Assembly (NCBI GenBank): GCA_910585265.1
Contig: CAJUCA010000001.1
Coordinates: forward strand, 1 to 64,000
DNA length: 64,000 bases
Source of the DNA: an uncultured Oscillospiraceae bacterium
GTDB lineage: Bacteria; Bacillota; Clostridia; Oscillospirales; Oscillospiraceae
Direction of reading: 5' to 3'
Position numbers and translations under genes: made by a program. The notes beneath the pieces are model-generated. The model was given only the letters and a program-made list of their open reading frames with translations, had not been told where the DNA came from and ran no database searches. Positions 33,505 through 41,424 of this stretch are shown in pieces. The first letter of the stretch is position 1, and every line of letters begins with the position of its first letter.

Positions 33505-34473
33505 TTAGGCCTTGCCGGCGCAGCCCAGCACGTTCACCAGCTTGTGACGGACGGTCTCCTTGATGTTGGCGCGGGCGGGCTTCAGGTACTCGCGGGGGTC
33601 GAACTTGTCGGGGTGCTCATCGAAGAACTCCCGGATGGTGCCGGTCATGGTCAGCCGCAGGTCGGAGTCGATGTTGATCTTGCACACGGACAGGGTAGCG
33701 GCCTTGCGCAGCTGCTCCTCGGGGATGCCCACCGCGTCGGGCATCTTGCCGCCGTGGGTGTTGACCATCTTCACGTAGTCCTGGGGCACGCTGGAGGAGC
33801 CGTGGAGCACGATGGGGAAGCCGGGCAGCCGCTTGGACACCTCCTCCAGCACGTCGAAGCGCAGGGGAGGGGGCACCAGGATGCCCTTCTCGTTGCGGGT
33901 GCACTGGTCGGGGGTGAACTTGTAGGCACCGTGGCTGGTGCCGATGGCGATGGCCAGGGAGTCGCAGCCCGTCTTGGACACGAACTCCTCCACTTCCTCG
34001 GGGCGGGTGTAGGAGGAATCAGCGGCCTCCACCTTCACGTCGTCCTCCACGCCGGCCAGGGTGCCCAGCTCGGCCTCCACCACCACGCCGTGGTCGTGGG
34101 CGTACTCCACCACCTTCTTGGTGATCTCAATATTCTCCTCGAAGGGCTTGGAGGAGGCGTCGATCATGACGGAGGTAAAGCCGCCGTCGATGCAGCTCTT
34201 GCAGGTCTCGAAGTCGGGGCCGTGATCCAGGTGGAGCACGATGGGGATCTCGGGGCACTCGATCACAGCGGCCTCCACCAGTTTCACCAGGTAGGTGTGG
34301 TTGGCATAGGCGCGAGCACCCTTGGACACCTGGAGGATGACGGGGGCCTTCTCCTCCTTGCAGGCCTCGGTGATACCCTGGACGATCTCCATGTTGTTGA
34401 CGTTGAAAGCACCGATGGCGTAGCCGCCCTCATAGGCTTTCTTGAACATTTCGGTAGAGGTAACCAGTGGCAT
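33505..34473 (-). CDS. fba: Class II fructose-1,6-bisphosphate aldolase
   Basis: A 322-residue zinc aldolase. Zinc ligands lie in LHLDHGPD, the catalytic and metal region is EAELGTLAG, and the later HGSSSVP is intact. ATG at 34473 (MPLVTSTEMF) is chosen over 34494 because AAGGAG lies upstream at good spacing and family members start here. Confidence 0.95.
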   Translation of the reverse strand: MPLVTSTEMFKKAYEGGYAIGAFNVNNMEIVQGITEACKEEKAPVILQVSKGARAYANHTYLVKLVEAAVIECPEIPIVLHLDHGPDFETCKSCIDGGFTSVMIDASSKPFEENIEITKKVVEYAHDHGVVVEAELGTLAGVEDDVKVEAADSSYTRPEEVEEFVSKTGCDSLAIAIGTSHGAYKFTPDQCTRNEKGILVPPPLRFDVLEEVSKRLPGFPIVLHGSSSVPQDYVKMVNTHGGKMPDAVGIPEEQLRKAATLSVCKINIDSDLRLTMTGTIREFFDEHPDKFDPREYLKPARANIKETVRHKLVNVLGCAGKA

Positions 34474-34521
34474 AATTGTCCAACTCCTTATCAAAATTTG
34501 ATTTTGGTGGTTTCCGTTATG

Positions 34522-34550
34522 ATTTTAACATTCGCCACCGGAAAATGCAA
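34522..34550 (-). promoter_or_regulatory. Promoter of fba
   Basis: Minus-strand TTGCAT and TAAAAT at 17-base spacing, about 50 bases before the start codon. Confidence 0.8.
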
Positions 34551-34561
34551 GCAAAAGCTCC

Positions 34562-34609
34562 GGTTTTTGGCGGTCAAAAACCACAAAACCGGGAAGAATT
34601 TTCCCGGTT
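34562..34609. other. Two adjacent hairpins upstream of the fba promoter
   Basis: GGTTTTTG/CAAAAACC (34562-34582) and AACCGGGAA/TTCCCGGTT (34587-34609), both perfect. They sit in the 190-base divergent region between fba and the amidase-domain gene and could be operators or termination signals. Nothing else is recognisable there. Confidence 0.5.
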
Positions 34610-34662
34610 GGTGTCAACAAAATGACGGCGGGCATAGGATGGCGGGAAAGGGGGGAGGCGGC

Positions 34663-35226
34663 ATGATCCAGCTGCTCCCGTATAACCGCCGGGCGGCGGT
34701 GGCTTATGCCCACAAATGGGCCTACACCCGCAACCCGGCCTTCTATGATTTCAGTGAGATCGGCGGGGACTGCACCAACTTTGCGTCCCAGTGCCTGTAT
34801 GCCGGCACCGGGATCATGAACTTCACGCCGGAATTCGGCTGGTACTATATCGACGCCACCGACCGTTCTCCATCCTGGACAGGAGTGCAGTTTTTCTGGG
34901 ACTTCATGACCCGGCCCCAGCCCACCGACGGCCCGGTGGGCATCCAGGTACACATGAACTTCCTGCGTCCGGGTGATTTTATCCAGCTCCGGTTTGAGAA
35001 CAGCGGCGAGGTATTTGCCCACACGCCGGTGGTGGTGTCCGTGGGGGCCGTGCCCAGGCCGGACAATATCCTCATTGCGGCCCACTCCAACGACGCCGAT
35101 TACCGGCCGCTGGACAGCTACCAAAACGTGGTGGAGTGGCGGTTTCTCCACATTGTGGGGGCATTGAAAGTGACGGACGGGCCAAATAATGGGCAGATCC
35201 GGACAGGTAATGGCGCGGAGAGCTGA
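34663..35226 (+). CDS. Amidase-domain (NlpC-like) protein
   Basis: A 187-residue protein of the putative amidase-domain family (amidase_6). The Cys of GGDCTNFASQC, preceded by the RRAAVAYAHKWA...NPAFYDF segment, and a downstream His (VFAHTPVVVS or IAAHSND) fit the papain-like catalytic set. Similar domains act on peptidoglycan or spore components. No signal peptide is seen, so the site of action is unclear. ATG at 34663 follows GGGGGGAGG. Confidence 0.8.
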   Translation: MIQLLPYNRRAAVAYAHKWAYTRNPAFYDFSEIGGDCTNFASQCLYAGTGIMNFTPEFGWYYIDATDRSPSWTGVQFFWDFMTRPQPTDGPVGIQVHMNFLRPGDFIQLRFENSGEVFAHTPVVVSVGAVPRPDNILIAAHSNDADYRPLDSYQNVVEWRFLHIVGALKVTDGPNNGQIRTGNGAES

Positions 35227-35245
35227 AACTCTCCGCGCTATGCGT

Positions 35246-35887
35246 TTATGATACCCATTTTCGATTTTTGACAGATTTCCCGTGGCCAAAGTGGATGTTC
35301 CGGTGGCCAAACGCCTCAATTTTCCGCGCACTTTCCAGCATCGTACCCCTGTCATGGTAGAGCATGGACACCGTGGGATAAACCATATTCATCAGCGCGT
35401 CCCCCACGATAAGATCCGTTCCGTTTACGTCCAGCCCAATGGAGCCGTCCGTGTGCCCGGGAAGTCCGACCACGTTCACGGAACATCCATAGCGTTCCAG
35501 GCTGTCACCTTCGTCCAGAAAGACGGCAGGCATAAAGGCCGGGATGCCATTGGGTGGTTGGAAGCTTTTGATTGAGGCGGACAATACGATCCGGCCTAAA
35601 ACCGTGTTGGCAGATAACGTCTGGCTCATATTGTCCTTTAACAGATCGAGGTCAGCCCTGTGCATAGCAACCGGACAATTCAATTCCCGGGACAAGAAGG
35701 CCGCATTTTGCGCATGATCCATATGGCCGTGGGTGAGCACCAGCAGCCGCACCTGATACGGCCTGCAGGCATCCAATACCTTCTGCCGATGCTTTTCACG
35801 GCCGGTATCCACCAAAATCGCACAATTTCCATTGGAAATCAAAAAACTATTCACGTTTCCGCAGATAATGCGCTGAATTTGCTCCAT
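35246..35887 (-). CDS. Metallo-beta-lactamase fold hydrolase
   Basis: A 213-residue MBL-fold protein. The HGHMDH metal motif, the PGHTDGS His, the GDALM Asp and the terminal FGHG His are all present, as in glyoxalase II-like hydrolases. Substrate unknown. AGGAGGAATA before its ATG lies at the end of the tyrosine recombinase gene just upstream, so the two are cotranscribed. Confidence 0.85.
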   Translation of the reverse strand: MEQIQRIICGNVNSFLISNGNCAILVDTGREKHRQKVLDACRPYQVRLLVLTHGHMDHAQNAAFLSRELNCPVAMHRADLDLLKDNMSQTLSANTVLGRIVLSASIKSFQPPNGIPAFMPAVFLDEGDSLERYGCSVNVVGLPGHTDGSIGLDVNGTDLIVGDALMNMVYPTVSMLYHDRGTMLESARKIEAFGHRNIHFGHGKSVKNRKWVS

Positions 35888-35889
35888 CT

Positions 35890-36921
35890 CTATTCCTCCT
35901 GCTTTTTGGGCCGGCCCCGGCGGGGCTTGGCCTTGATCTGCCCAAGCGGATTGGATTGGGCCGCGTCCCGCAGCGCGTCGCTGTCCACATGGGTGTAAAT
36001 CTGGGTGGTGTTCAGATGCTCGTGGCCCAAAACCTCCTGGAGCGTCCGCACATCCACGCCGTTTTGCAGCATCAGGGTGGCGGCGGTGTGGCGGAGCTTG
36101 TGGGCCGAGTATTTGCTGCTGTCCAGCCCCGCGGCGGTGAACCGCTGCTTCAGCATATAGTGGACGCCTGCCTTGGTGATCCGGGTGTGCTTCCGGGTGA
36201 TGAACAGGGCGTGGGGATCTGCCGCCCCCGACATGGCCCGTATTGTCAGCCAGTCCTCAATGGCATTCTGGCAGGCGGCGTTGAGGTAGACAATCCGCTC
36301 CTTATTGCCCTTGCCCAGCACCCTCAGCCGATCGTCCCGCACATCGGACAGGTTAAGCCCCACCAACTCGGAAATCCGCAGGCCGCAGTTTAAAAACAGG
36401 GTGATCATGCAAAAGTCCCGCTCCGCATTGTCCCCCTCAATGGATTCCAAAAGCTGGATACTCTCATCCAGTGTCAAATAGCGGGGCAGGGTCTGCCGAA
36501 TCTTGGGCGAATCCAGCTCCTGGATGGGATTTTCGTCCAAAAGCTTGGCCTTTGACACCAAATACTTGTAGAAAGACCGAATTGTGGCGACTTTTCTGGC
36601 CCGTGAGGACACCTCAAGCCCATACCGGGAGTTGGGGTCGTTGGCGTTTTTCTTCCGATCCCGGCTGAGGAAGCTGAGAAAGGCGTAAATATCCGTCAGC
36701 GTTACCGAGCGGATCAGAGCCAGATCTACGTCGCTGATGGAGATCTCGTCCAGGGGCGTGGCCCGGGGCACACGGCCTTTTTCGATCTTAATGTAGCGGA
36801 AAAAGGTGCGCAGGTCCAAGAAGTATTCGTCCACAGTTTTCTTGGAGTGGCCCTGGATGGTCTCGTGGTAGGTCAGGAAATCCCGCAGGATGGGCGGTGC
36901 TTCCAAGCGGTAGTCAATCAT
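35890..36921 (-). CDS. XerC-like tyrosine recombinase with AT-hook-like tail
   Basis: A 343-residue tyrosine recombinase. The core-binding domain has an insert of about 30 residues relative to XerD (SRDRKKNANDPNSRYGLEVSS). Catalytic residues: Arg in CGLRISELVG, Lys in GKGNKERIV, HKLRHTAATL, LGHEHLN and Tyr in TTQIYTHV. The C-terminus ends KPRRGRPKKQEE, an AT-hook-like RGRP core that could bind the minor groove. Together with XerD it may form the dimer-resolution pair. Confidence 0.85.
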   Translation of the reverse strand: MIDYRLEAPPILRDFLTYHETIQGHSKKTVDEYFLDLRTFFRYIKIEKGRVPRATPLDEISISDVDLALIRSVTLTDIYAFLSFLSRDRKKNANDPNSRYGLEVSSRARKVATIRSFYKYLVSKAKLLDENPIQELDSPKIRQTLPRYLTLDESIQLLESIEGDNAERDFCMITLFLNCGLRISELVGLNLSDVRDDRLRVLGKGNKERIVYLNAACQNAIEDWLTIRAMSGAADPHALFITRKHTRITKAGVHYMLKQRFTAAGLDSSKYSAHKLRHTAATLMLQNGVDVRTLQEVLGHEHLNTTQIYTHVDSDALRDAAQSNPLGQIKAKPRRGRPKKQEE

Positions 36922-37049
36922 GATCGGGGATCGGCACTCATAACTGGGAGACAGTTGGGCAGACTACAAGTCGCGGGACGCCGGAACCATGGCACCAGCT
37001 CAAATAGCTCGCTCAGCGGGATAACCGGAAAACCCGGTTTTCCCCTCCC

Positions 37050-37085
37050 CTCAACTCAACAAAATTTTTATTTTGTTGAGTTGAG
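37050..37085. repeat. 16-bp perfect AT-rich inverted repeat
   Basis: CTCAACTCAACAAAAT pairs perfectly with ATTTTGTTGAGTTGAG around TTTT. It stands in a 400-base gene-free stretch (36922-37327), 40 bases before the MITE-like element. It may be a terminator or the footprint of another insertion. Confidence 0.6.
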
Positions 37086-37124
37086 TATGCCGATCCACAC
37101 CTCCTCTCGTTTCCGGTTGTCTTA

Positions 37125-37285
37125 GAGCCTGTTTAAAATCTGGCGGAATGCCAGACAGGCGCAGATTTTTTCGCTGGACAAGGCGATTTGGCGCAGGAAT
37201 ACTTTGTGTATTTCAAGTCAAATCAACGCCGGCCAGCGGAAAAAGATGTGCCGGGATGGCGTTTTGATAGATTTTAAACAGGCTC
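37125..37285. mobile_element. 161-bp MITE-like palindromic element
   Basis: The ends are perfect 17-bp inverted repeats (GAGCCTGTTTAAAATCT and its complement), flanked on both sides by TTA (37122-37124 and 37286-37288), which looks like a 3-bp target duplication. The interior continues as an imperfect palindrome (for example CGCAGATTTTTTCGCTGG against CCAGCGGAAAAAGATGTG). No gene is inside. It would need a transposase elsewhere in the genome. Confidence 0.8.
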
Positions 37286-37327
37286 TTAGATGCGTTTTCT
37301 ATTCCAATGGATTATGGGGTGATTTCT

Positions 37328-37510
37328 GTGAGCCTGATCCCATGCACGCAGAACTGCAAATATCAGAACGAGGGCCTGTGCACCCTGGCACAGGCCCAGC
37401 CCGCCGCCGTCCAGGCGGTCCCCAACGAGGCCTGCCTGAACTTCACGCCGCGCCCATCAAACCAGCACGGCGATGGCCTCGCGGATATTGCCCACCCGGA
37501 TCAGGTCTAA
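37328..37510 (+). CDS. Small Cys-rich protein
   Basis: A 60-residue frame starting with GTG after GGGGTGATTTCT. It opens SLIPCTQNCKYQNEGLCTL and has a later Cys in NEACLNF, the C-x3-C-x6-C spacing of a widespread family of tiny clostridial Cys-rich proteins, sometimes mislabelled in databases. It probably binds a metal. The 3' end overlaps the end of radA on the other strand by 54 bases, so the last ~18 residues may be non-native. Confidence 0.6.
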   Translation: MSLIPCTQNCKYQNEGLCTLAQAQPAAVQAVPNEACLNFTPRPSNQHGDGLADIAHPDQV

Positions 37511-38821
37511 GCCATCGGGAGCCAGCAGCTTTCCGCTGCTCCGGACGGGCACCAGGCATTTGGTGAAGCCCAGCCGCCGGACTTCGCTGAGCCGCTGGTT
37601 GATGGCGTTCACCGAGCGCAGTTCTCCGGTAAGCCCTACCTCCCCGATGGCCGCCAAGTCAAAGGGCACGGGCTTGTCCCGGAAGCTGGAAGCCAACGCC
37701 ACTATGAGGGCCAGATCCGCGGCCGGCTCGTCCAGGGTCAGTCCGCCGATGACGTTCACATAAAAATCGCAGTTGGACAGCATCAACCCGCCCCGCTTCT
37801 CCAGCACCGCCAGCATCATCATGGCCCGGTTGTAGTCAAACCCGTTGCTGGTGCGGCGGGAATTGCCGTAAGCGGAGGGTGCCAGCAGAGCCTGCACCTC
37901 TGCCAGCACAGGCCGCACCCCCTCCATCACGCAGGTGACACAGGAGCCGGGCATATTTTCCGGACGCCCGGACAGCATGGCCTCCGACGGGTTTGGCACC
38001 TCCACCAGCCCCTTGTCCACCATCTCGAACACGCCGATCTCGTTGGTGGCCCCGAAGCGGTTCTTTGCCGCCCGCAGAATCCGGTAGGAGTTGTGCTCCT
38101 CCCCCTCAAAGTGGAGCACACAATCCACCATGTGCTCCAGCACCTTGGGCCCCGCCAGGGAGCCTTCCTTGTTGATGTGGCCCACCACAAATACAGTGAC
38201 CCCCATCCCCTTGGCCAGGTGCATCAACGCCATGGTGCACTCCTTCACCTGGGCCACGCTGCCCGGCGAGGAATTGGACTCCCCGTTGTAAATCGTCTGA
38301 ATGGAGTCCACAATCAGTACGTCCGGCTTCTGCTCCTGGACAGCGGCCACAATGTCGTCCAGGTTTGTCTCGGAGAAAAGGTACAGCCCCTCATCCCGGA
38401 CGCCCAGCCGTTGGGCCCGCAGCTTAATCTGACGCTCCGATTCCTCCCCTGATACATACAAAACGTTGGCAAACCGGCACAAGTTATCACAGATTTGCAG
38501 CATCAGCGTGGATTTTCCAATCCCCGGCGCGCCGCCTACCAGCACCAGGGAGCCCTTCACCGCGCCCCCCCCCAGCACCCGGTCCAGCTCGCTCATGCCG
38601 GTGTTGAAGCGCAGCTCATCCACCGCCTCAACCTCCGCAATGGGCCGCGGCCTGCGCAAGCCGCCCCCCCGGGGGGACGGCGCGGAGGATTTCTTTTTCG
38701 CCTCCGCCGCGGGCTGCTCCACAATGGTGTTCCATGCGCCGCAGGCGGAGCATCTCCCCTGCCATTTCAGCGACTCATTTCCGCATTCCGTGCAGTAAAA
38801 CAGGCTTTTTACCTTTGCCAT
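37457..38821 (-). CDS. radA: DNA repair protein RadA (Sms)
   Basis: A 454-residue RecA-related branch-migration helicase. It has the N-terminal zinc finger (CTECGNESLKWQGRCSACG), Walker A GGAPGIGKST, the RadA-specific KNRFG motif (AAKNRFGATNEIGVFEM) and a C-terminal Lon-protease-like domain (GGLTLDEPAADLALIVALAS). It follows cwlD by four bases. Confidence 0.96.
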   Translation of the reverse strand: MAKVKSLFYCTECGNESLKWQGRCSACGAWNTIVEQPAAEAKKKSSAPSPRGGGLRRPRPIAEVEAVDELRFNTGMSELDRVLGGGAVKGSLVLVGGAPGIGKSTLMLQICDNLCRFANVLYVSGEESERQIKLRAQRLGVRDEGLYLFSETNLDDIVAAVQEQKPDVLIVDSIQTIYNGESNSSPGSVAQVKECTMALMHLAKGMGVTVFVVGHINKEGSLAGPKVLEHMVDCVLHFEGEEHNSYRILRAAKNRFGATNEIGVFEMVDKGLVEVPNPSEAMLSGRPENMPGSCVTCVMEGVRPVLAEVQALLAPSAYGNSRRTSNGFDYNRAMMMLAVLEKRGGLMLSNCDFYVNVIGGLTLDEPAADLALIVALASSFRDKPVPFDLAAIGEVGLTGELRSVNAINQRLSEVRRLGFTKCLVPVRSSGKLLAPDGLDLIRVGNIREAIAVLV

Positions 38822-38824
38822 CGG

Positions 38825-39541
38825 TCATTCTCCTCCCCAAACACTGGGTATCATCTGTAATTCCTGGACATATGCCCCGGCCAGTGCCACCGCAATTTTC
38901 CGCTGGTATGTGTCGGTCAGCAGAAGGGACGCCTCCTCCCCGTTGCTGAGAAAGCCGCACTCCACCAGGATGGCGGGACAGCTGATATGCTCGAACAGGT
39001 AGATTCCATCCGGCATGGGCTTGGCACGGCGGTCGTTCTGCCGATCCAGCGTCTGCCGCAGAATCTCCTGGGTGCCCTCCCCCCACTGGCGGCTCATGTC
39101 CCCGGTGCTGTAAAAGGTCTGTGCTCCGCTATACCGCGTGTCTGTAAAGTGGTTTTGGTGTACACTGATCAACATGGCATTGGGAAACCCGGAGATAAAC
39201 GCCGCCCGGTTTTTCAGATCGGATACCTTCTTCTCCCGAATGGTGCGCGCTCCCTCGCTGTGCATGGAGCGGTCCTCGCTCCGGGTCAGCTCCGTCCTGA
39301 CGCCCAAAAACGCCATCAGAGCCTCAGTTTTCAGCACAATATCCAGGTTAATGCCGCTCTCCATTTTCCCGCTGGCAGAACTGGCTCCGCCGTCCTCCCC
39401 GCCGTGTCCCGCGTCCAAAATCAGTACCCGGTCCACATCCACTGGAGCAGTCACGGCGGACACCACCCGATCCCGCCCCATCCAGGCCGCGCCCCCCAAG
39501 ATGCAGAGGCACAAAAACAACAACAGCAGATCCCGTTTCAC
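38825..39541 (-). CDS. cwlD: Germination-specific N-acetylmuramoyl-L-alanine amidase CwlD
   Basis: A 238-residue amidase_3 protein with an N-terminal membrane anchor (LLLLFLCLCILGGAAW). Zinc and catalytic residues: His in DAGHGGEDGG, Glu in KMESGINLDI, His in SVHQNHF and Glu in VECGFLSN. CwlD makes muramic-delta-lactam in spore cortex, needed for germination. GTG at 39541 is preferred because AAGGGGGGA precedes it; the ATG at 39568 lacks a ribosome-binding site. Confidence 0.85.
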   Translation of the reverse strand: MKRDLLLLFLCLCILGGAAWMGRDRVVSAVTAPVDVDRVLILDAGHGGEDGGASSASGKMESGINLDIVLKTEALMAFLGVRTELTRSEDRSMHSEGARTIREKKVSDLKNRAAFISGFPNAMLISVHQNHFTDTRYSGAQTFYSTGDMSRQWGEGTQEILRQTLDRQNDRRAKPMPDGIYLFEHISCPAILVECGFLSNGEEASLLLTDTYQRKIAVALAGAYVQELQMIPSVWGGE

Positions 39542-39597
39542 TGGCCCGTCCCCCCTTCCCTCCAGCATATGAGGAGGACGGGCGGTTCATGTCAATC

Positions 39598-41067
39598 TCA
39601 AAGGTAGGAAAACACCTCATGATGGCGGCTGGACACGATCACCGACACCTGTGGGAACCGCTGGGCCAGCCAATCCCGCAGTACCGGACATACCACGTTT
39701 TCCGTGGGAAAATGCCCCGCATCCATCAGGTTTAGCCCCTGAGCCTTGGCATCCAGAAAGTGATTATACTTTACATCTGACGTCACAAAAGTGTCACAGC
39801 CCTGGGCCAGCACATCCTCCAGCATCCCTGCACAGGCCCCGCCTCCCACCGCAACCTTGTGGGCAGGCTTCCCGCCGTCCACCAGCCGCAGGCCGTTGGC
39901 TCCCAGCAGACGCTTTACCCCCATGGCAAAGTCGTAGAGGGGCTGTTCCGTCACATACCCCACCCGGCCAATGCCGTAGGGCCTCCCCTGCCCGTCCACA
40001 CCGCTCTGCTTCAGCTGGCCTATTCCGGTGAGGCCAAGCCGCAGGGCCAGCGCGTCGTTCACGCCTCCCTCCACCGCGTCCAGGTTGGTGTGGGCACAGA
40101 TGGCTGCGATCCCCTTCTCCGCCAAGCCCAGCAGTACGCGCCCTGTGACCGTCTGATCCGTCACAGCCTGCACCCCGCCGAAGATCACCGGATGATGGGA
40201 CACAATGAGCTGGGCACCCAGCTCGGCGGCCTCCTCCACCACCTGTTCCGTGATATCCAGGGACACCAGAATTTTGCTCACCTGGCCGCCCGCCCGCCCC
40301 ACCAGGAATCCGGCGTTGTCAAAGCCCTCCTGTAATTCGAAGGGTGCCTTTTCCTGTAAAAACGCCAACACTTCGCCAACGCTCGTCATGGTATCCAGCT
40401 CCTTTTCCATTATGTTCAGCCCGGACAGCACAACTTCCAGCTCCTCAATGGCAGCTTGATCCGGCGCACGGGCGGCCTGCTGGCCCGCCAGGGACTTTTC
40501 CACCTTTCCCCGGATCATCGCCAGATACTCCCGCCGCAGGGGATCGCCGCTCTGCCGCCCCGCCCACTGCTCCGCCGGGGTGAGTGGCGGCATCTCTCCG
40601 CCCATTACAAGCCAAATACTGTATAGCCGTTTCCCTTCACAGGCTAAGCACTCCTTGAGAATCCGGTAGCCATTCTCCTGGAGCCACCGCCGAAGCTCCG
40701 CGAACCCAGTCATGGGCTGGAGCAGAAGGAGCGTCCCCTCCTTCGTCCAGGGAGCGGCCTCCAAAATGGAGGCGATCGTCTCCCCGCCCATCCCGGCGAT
40801 AGCTGCCGCATCCACCTCCTCCGGACGGATACCGGACAGCCCATCGCACAGACGAAAGTCTACTCCCTCCCCCATGCCAAAGCGCGCCGCGGTCTCTCTG
40901 GCCCGTTTCAGCGGCCCTTCCCGCAAATCGGCCGCAATCGCCCGGTCAATCTGCCCCGCCAGCAGCAGCCACACGGGAAGATAGCCGTGGTCGGTGCCGA
41001 TATCCGCCAGCCGTGCCCCCTGGGGCACCTGCTCCGCAATGGCCCGAAGCCTGGGTGTCAGCTCCAT
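39598..41067 (-). CDS. Fusion of tRNA (adenine-22-N1) methyltransferase TrmK and Nif3-like protein
   Basis: A 489-residue two-domain protein. Residues 1-225 are TrmK (SAM-binding ADIGTDHGYLP, AGMGGETI, QPMTGFAELRRWL), which methylates A22 of tRNA. Residues 227-489 are a Nif3/YqfO-type dinuclear metal protein (EGFDNAGFLVG, IVSHHPVIFGG, CAHTNLD, GGGACAGML, DAGHFPTE) without the extra inserted domain of Bacillus YqfO. In Bacillus the two genes are adjacent and separate. An internal AAAAGGAG and ATG (codon 227, base 40389) survive at the joint, so the second domain could also be made alone. Confidence 0.88.
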   Translation of the reverse strand: MELTPRLRAIAEQVPQGARLADIGTDHGYLPVWLLLAGQIDRAIAADLREGPLKRARETAARFGMGEGVDFRLCDGLSGIRPEEVDAAAIAGMGGETIASILEAAPWTKEGTLLLLQPMTGFAELRRWLQENGYRILKECLACEGKRLYSIWLVMGGEMPPLTPAEQWAGRQSGDPLRREYLAMIRGKVEKSLAGQQAARAPDQAAIEELEVVLSGLNIMEKELDTMTSVGEVLAFLQEKAPFELQEGFDNAGFLVGRAGGQVSKILVSLDITEQVVEEAAELGAQLIVSHHPVIFGGVQAVTDQTVTGRVLLGLAEKGIAAICAHTNLDAVEGGVNDALALRLGLTGIGQLKQSGVDGQGRPYGIGRVGYVTEQPLYDFAMGVKRLLGANGLRLVDGGKPAHKVAVGGGACAGMLEDVLAQGCDTFVTSDVKYNHFLDAKAQGLNLMDAGHFPTENVVCPVLRDWLAQRFPQVSVIVSSRHHEVFSYL

Positions 41068-41095
41068 GGAATCCCCTTCCCTTCCTTTGGATAAA

Positions 41096-41124
41096 GGAAA
41101 AGAGCGGAAACTCCGCTCTTTTCC
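41096..41124 (-). terminator. Terminator after the DUF1858 gene
   Basis: GGAAAAGAGCGGA pairs perfectly with TCCGCTCTTTTCC, loop of three; on the minus strand it ends in TTTTCC. Confidence 0.85.
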
Positions 41125-41134
41125 AGGGTGGCAG

Positions 41135-41332
41135 TCAGGCGACGGTGGCGTTCAGCTTGTCCAACAACGCCTCCACGTCCACGCCGTGCACCATGCAGGC
41201 CTGCTCCACGGTCTCCCCACGGGAGGACGGGCAGCCCAGGCAGTGCATACCGATGGACAGGAAGATGGGGGCAGTGTCGGGCGCAATGTCCAGAATATCG
41301 CCGATGATGGTATCCTTTGTAATTTTGGCCAT
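41135..41332 (-). CDS. DUF1858 domain protein
   Basis: A 65-residue protein consisting of a single DUF1858 domain: ITKDTIIGDILDIAPDTAPIFLSIGMHCLGCPSSRGETVEQAC. The CxxC (CLGCP) and later Cys are typical; such proteins resemble the N-terminal domain linked to hybrid-cluster and ScdA-type iron-sulfur repair proteins. Function unknown. It has its own promoter and terminator. Confidence 0.9.
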   Translation of the reverse strand: MAKITKDTIIGDILDIAPDTAPIFLSIGMHCLGCPSSRGETVEQACMVHGVDVEALLDKLNATVA

Positions 41333-41372
41333 TTCAGGATAACCTCCTTGCAGTTTTTGTCGAACAACCTAT

Positions 41373-41401
41373 AGTATACCCAAAACTGCGGCGGTTTGCA
41401 A
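41373..41401 (-). promoter_or_regulatory. Promoter of the DUF1858 gene
   Basis: Minus-strand TTGCAA and TATACT at 17-base spacing, about 40 bases before the start codon. Confidence 0.8.
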
Positions 41402-41424
41402 GTGTTTCGCCCAAATTTCAGCAA

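Noticed and set aside
33544..34662. Long plus-strand frame leading into the amidase-domain gene
   Set aside because: It is antisense to fba with low-complexity His/Gly/Val composition; only the part from the ATG at 34663, which has a ribosome-binding site, is real.
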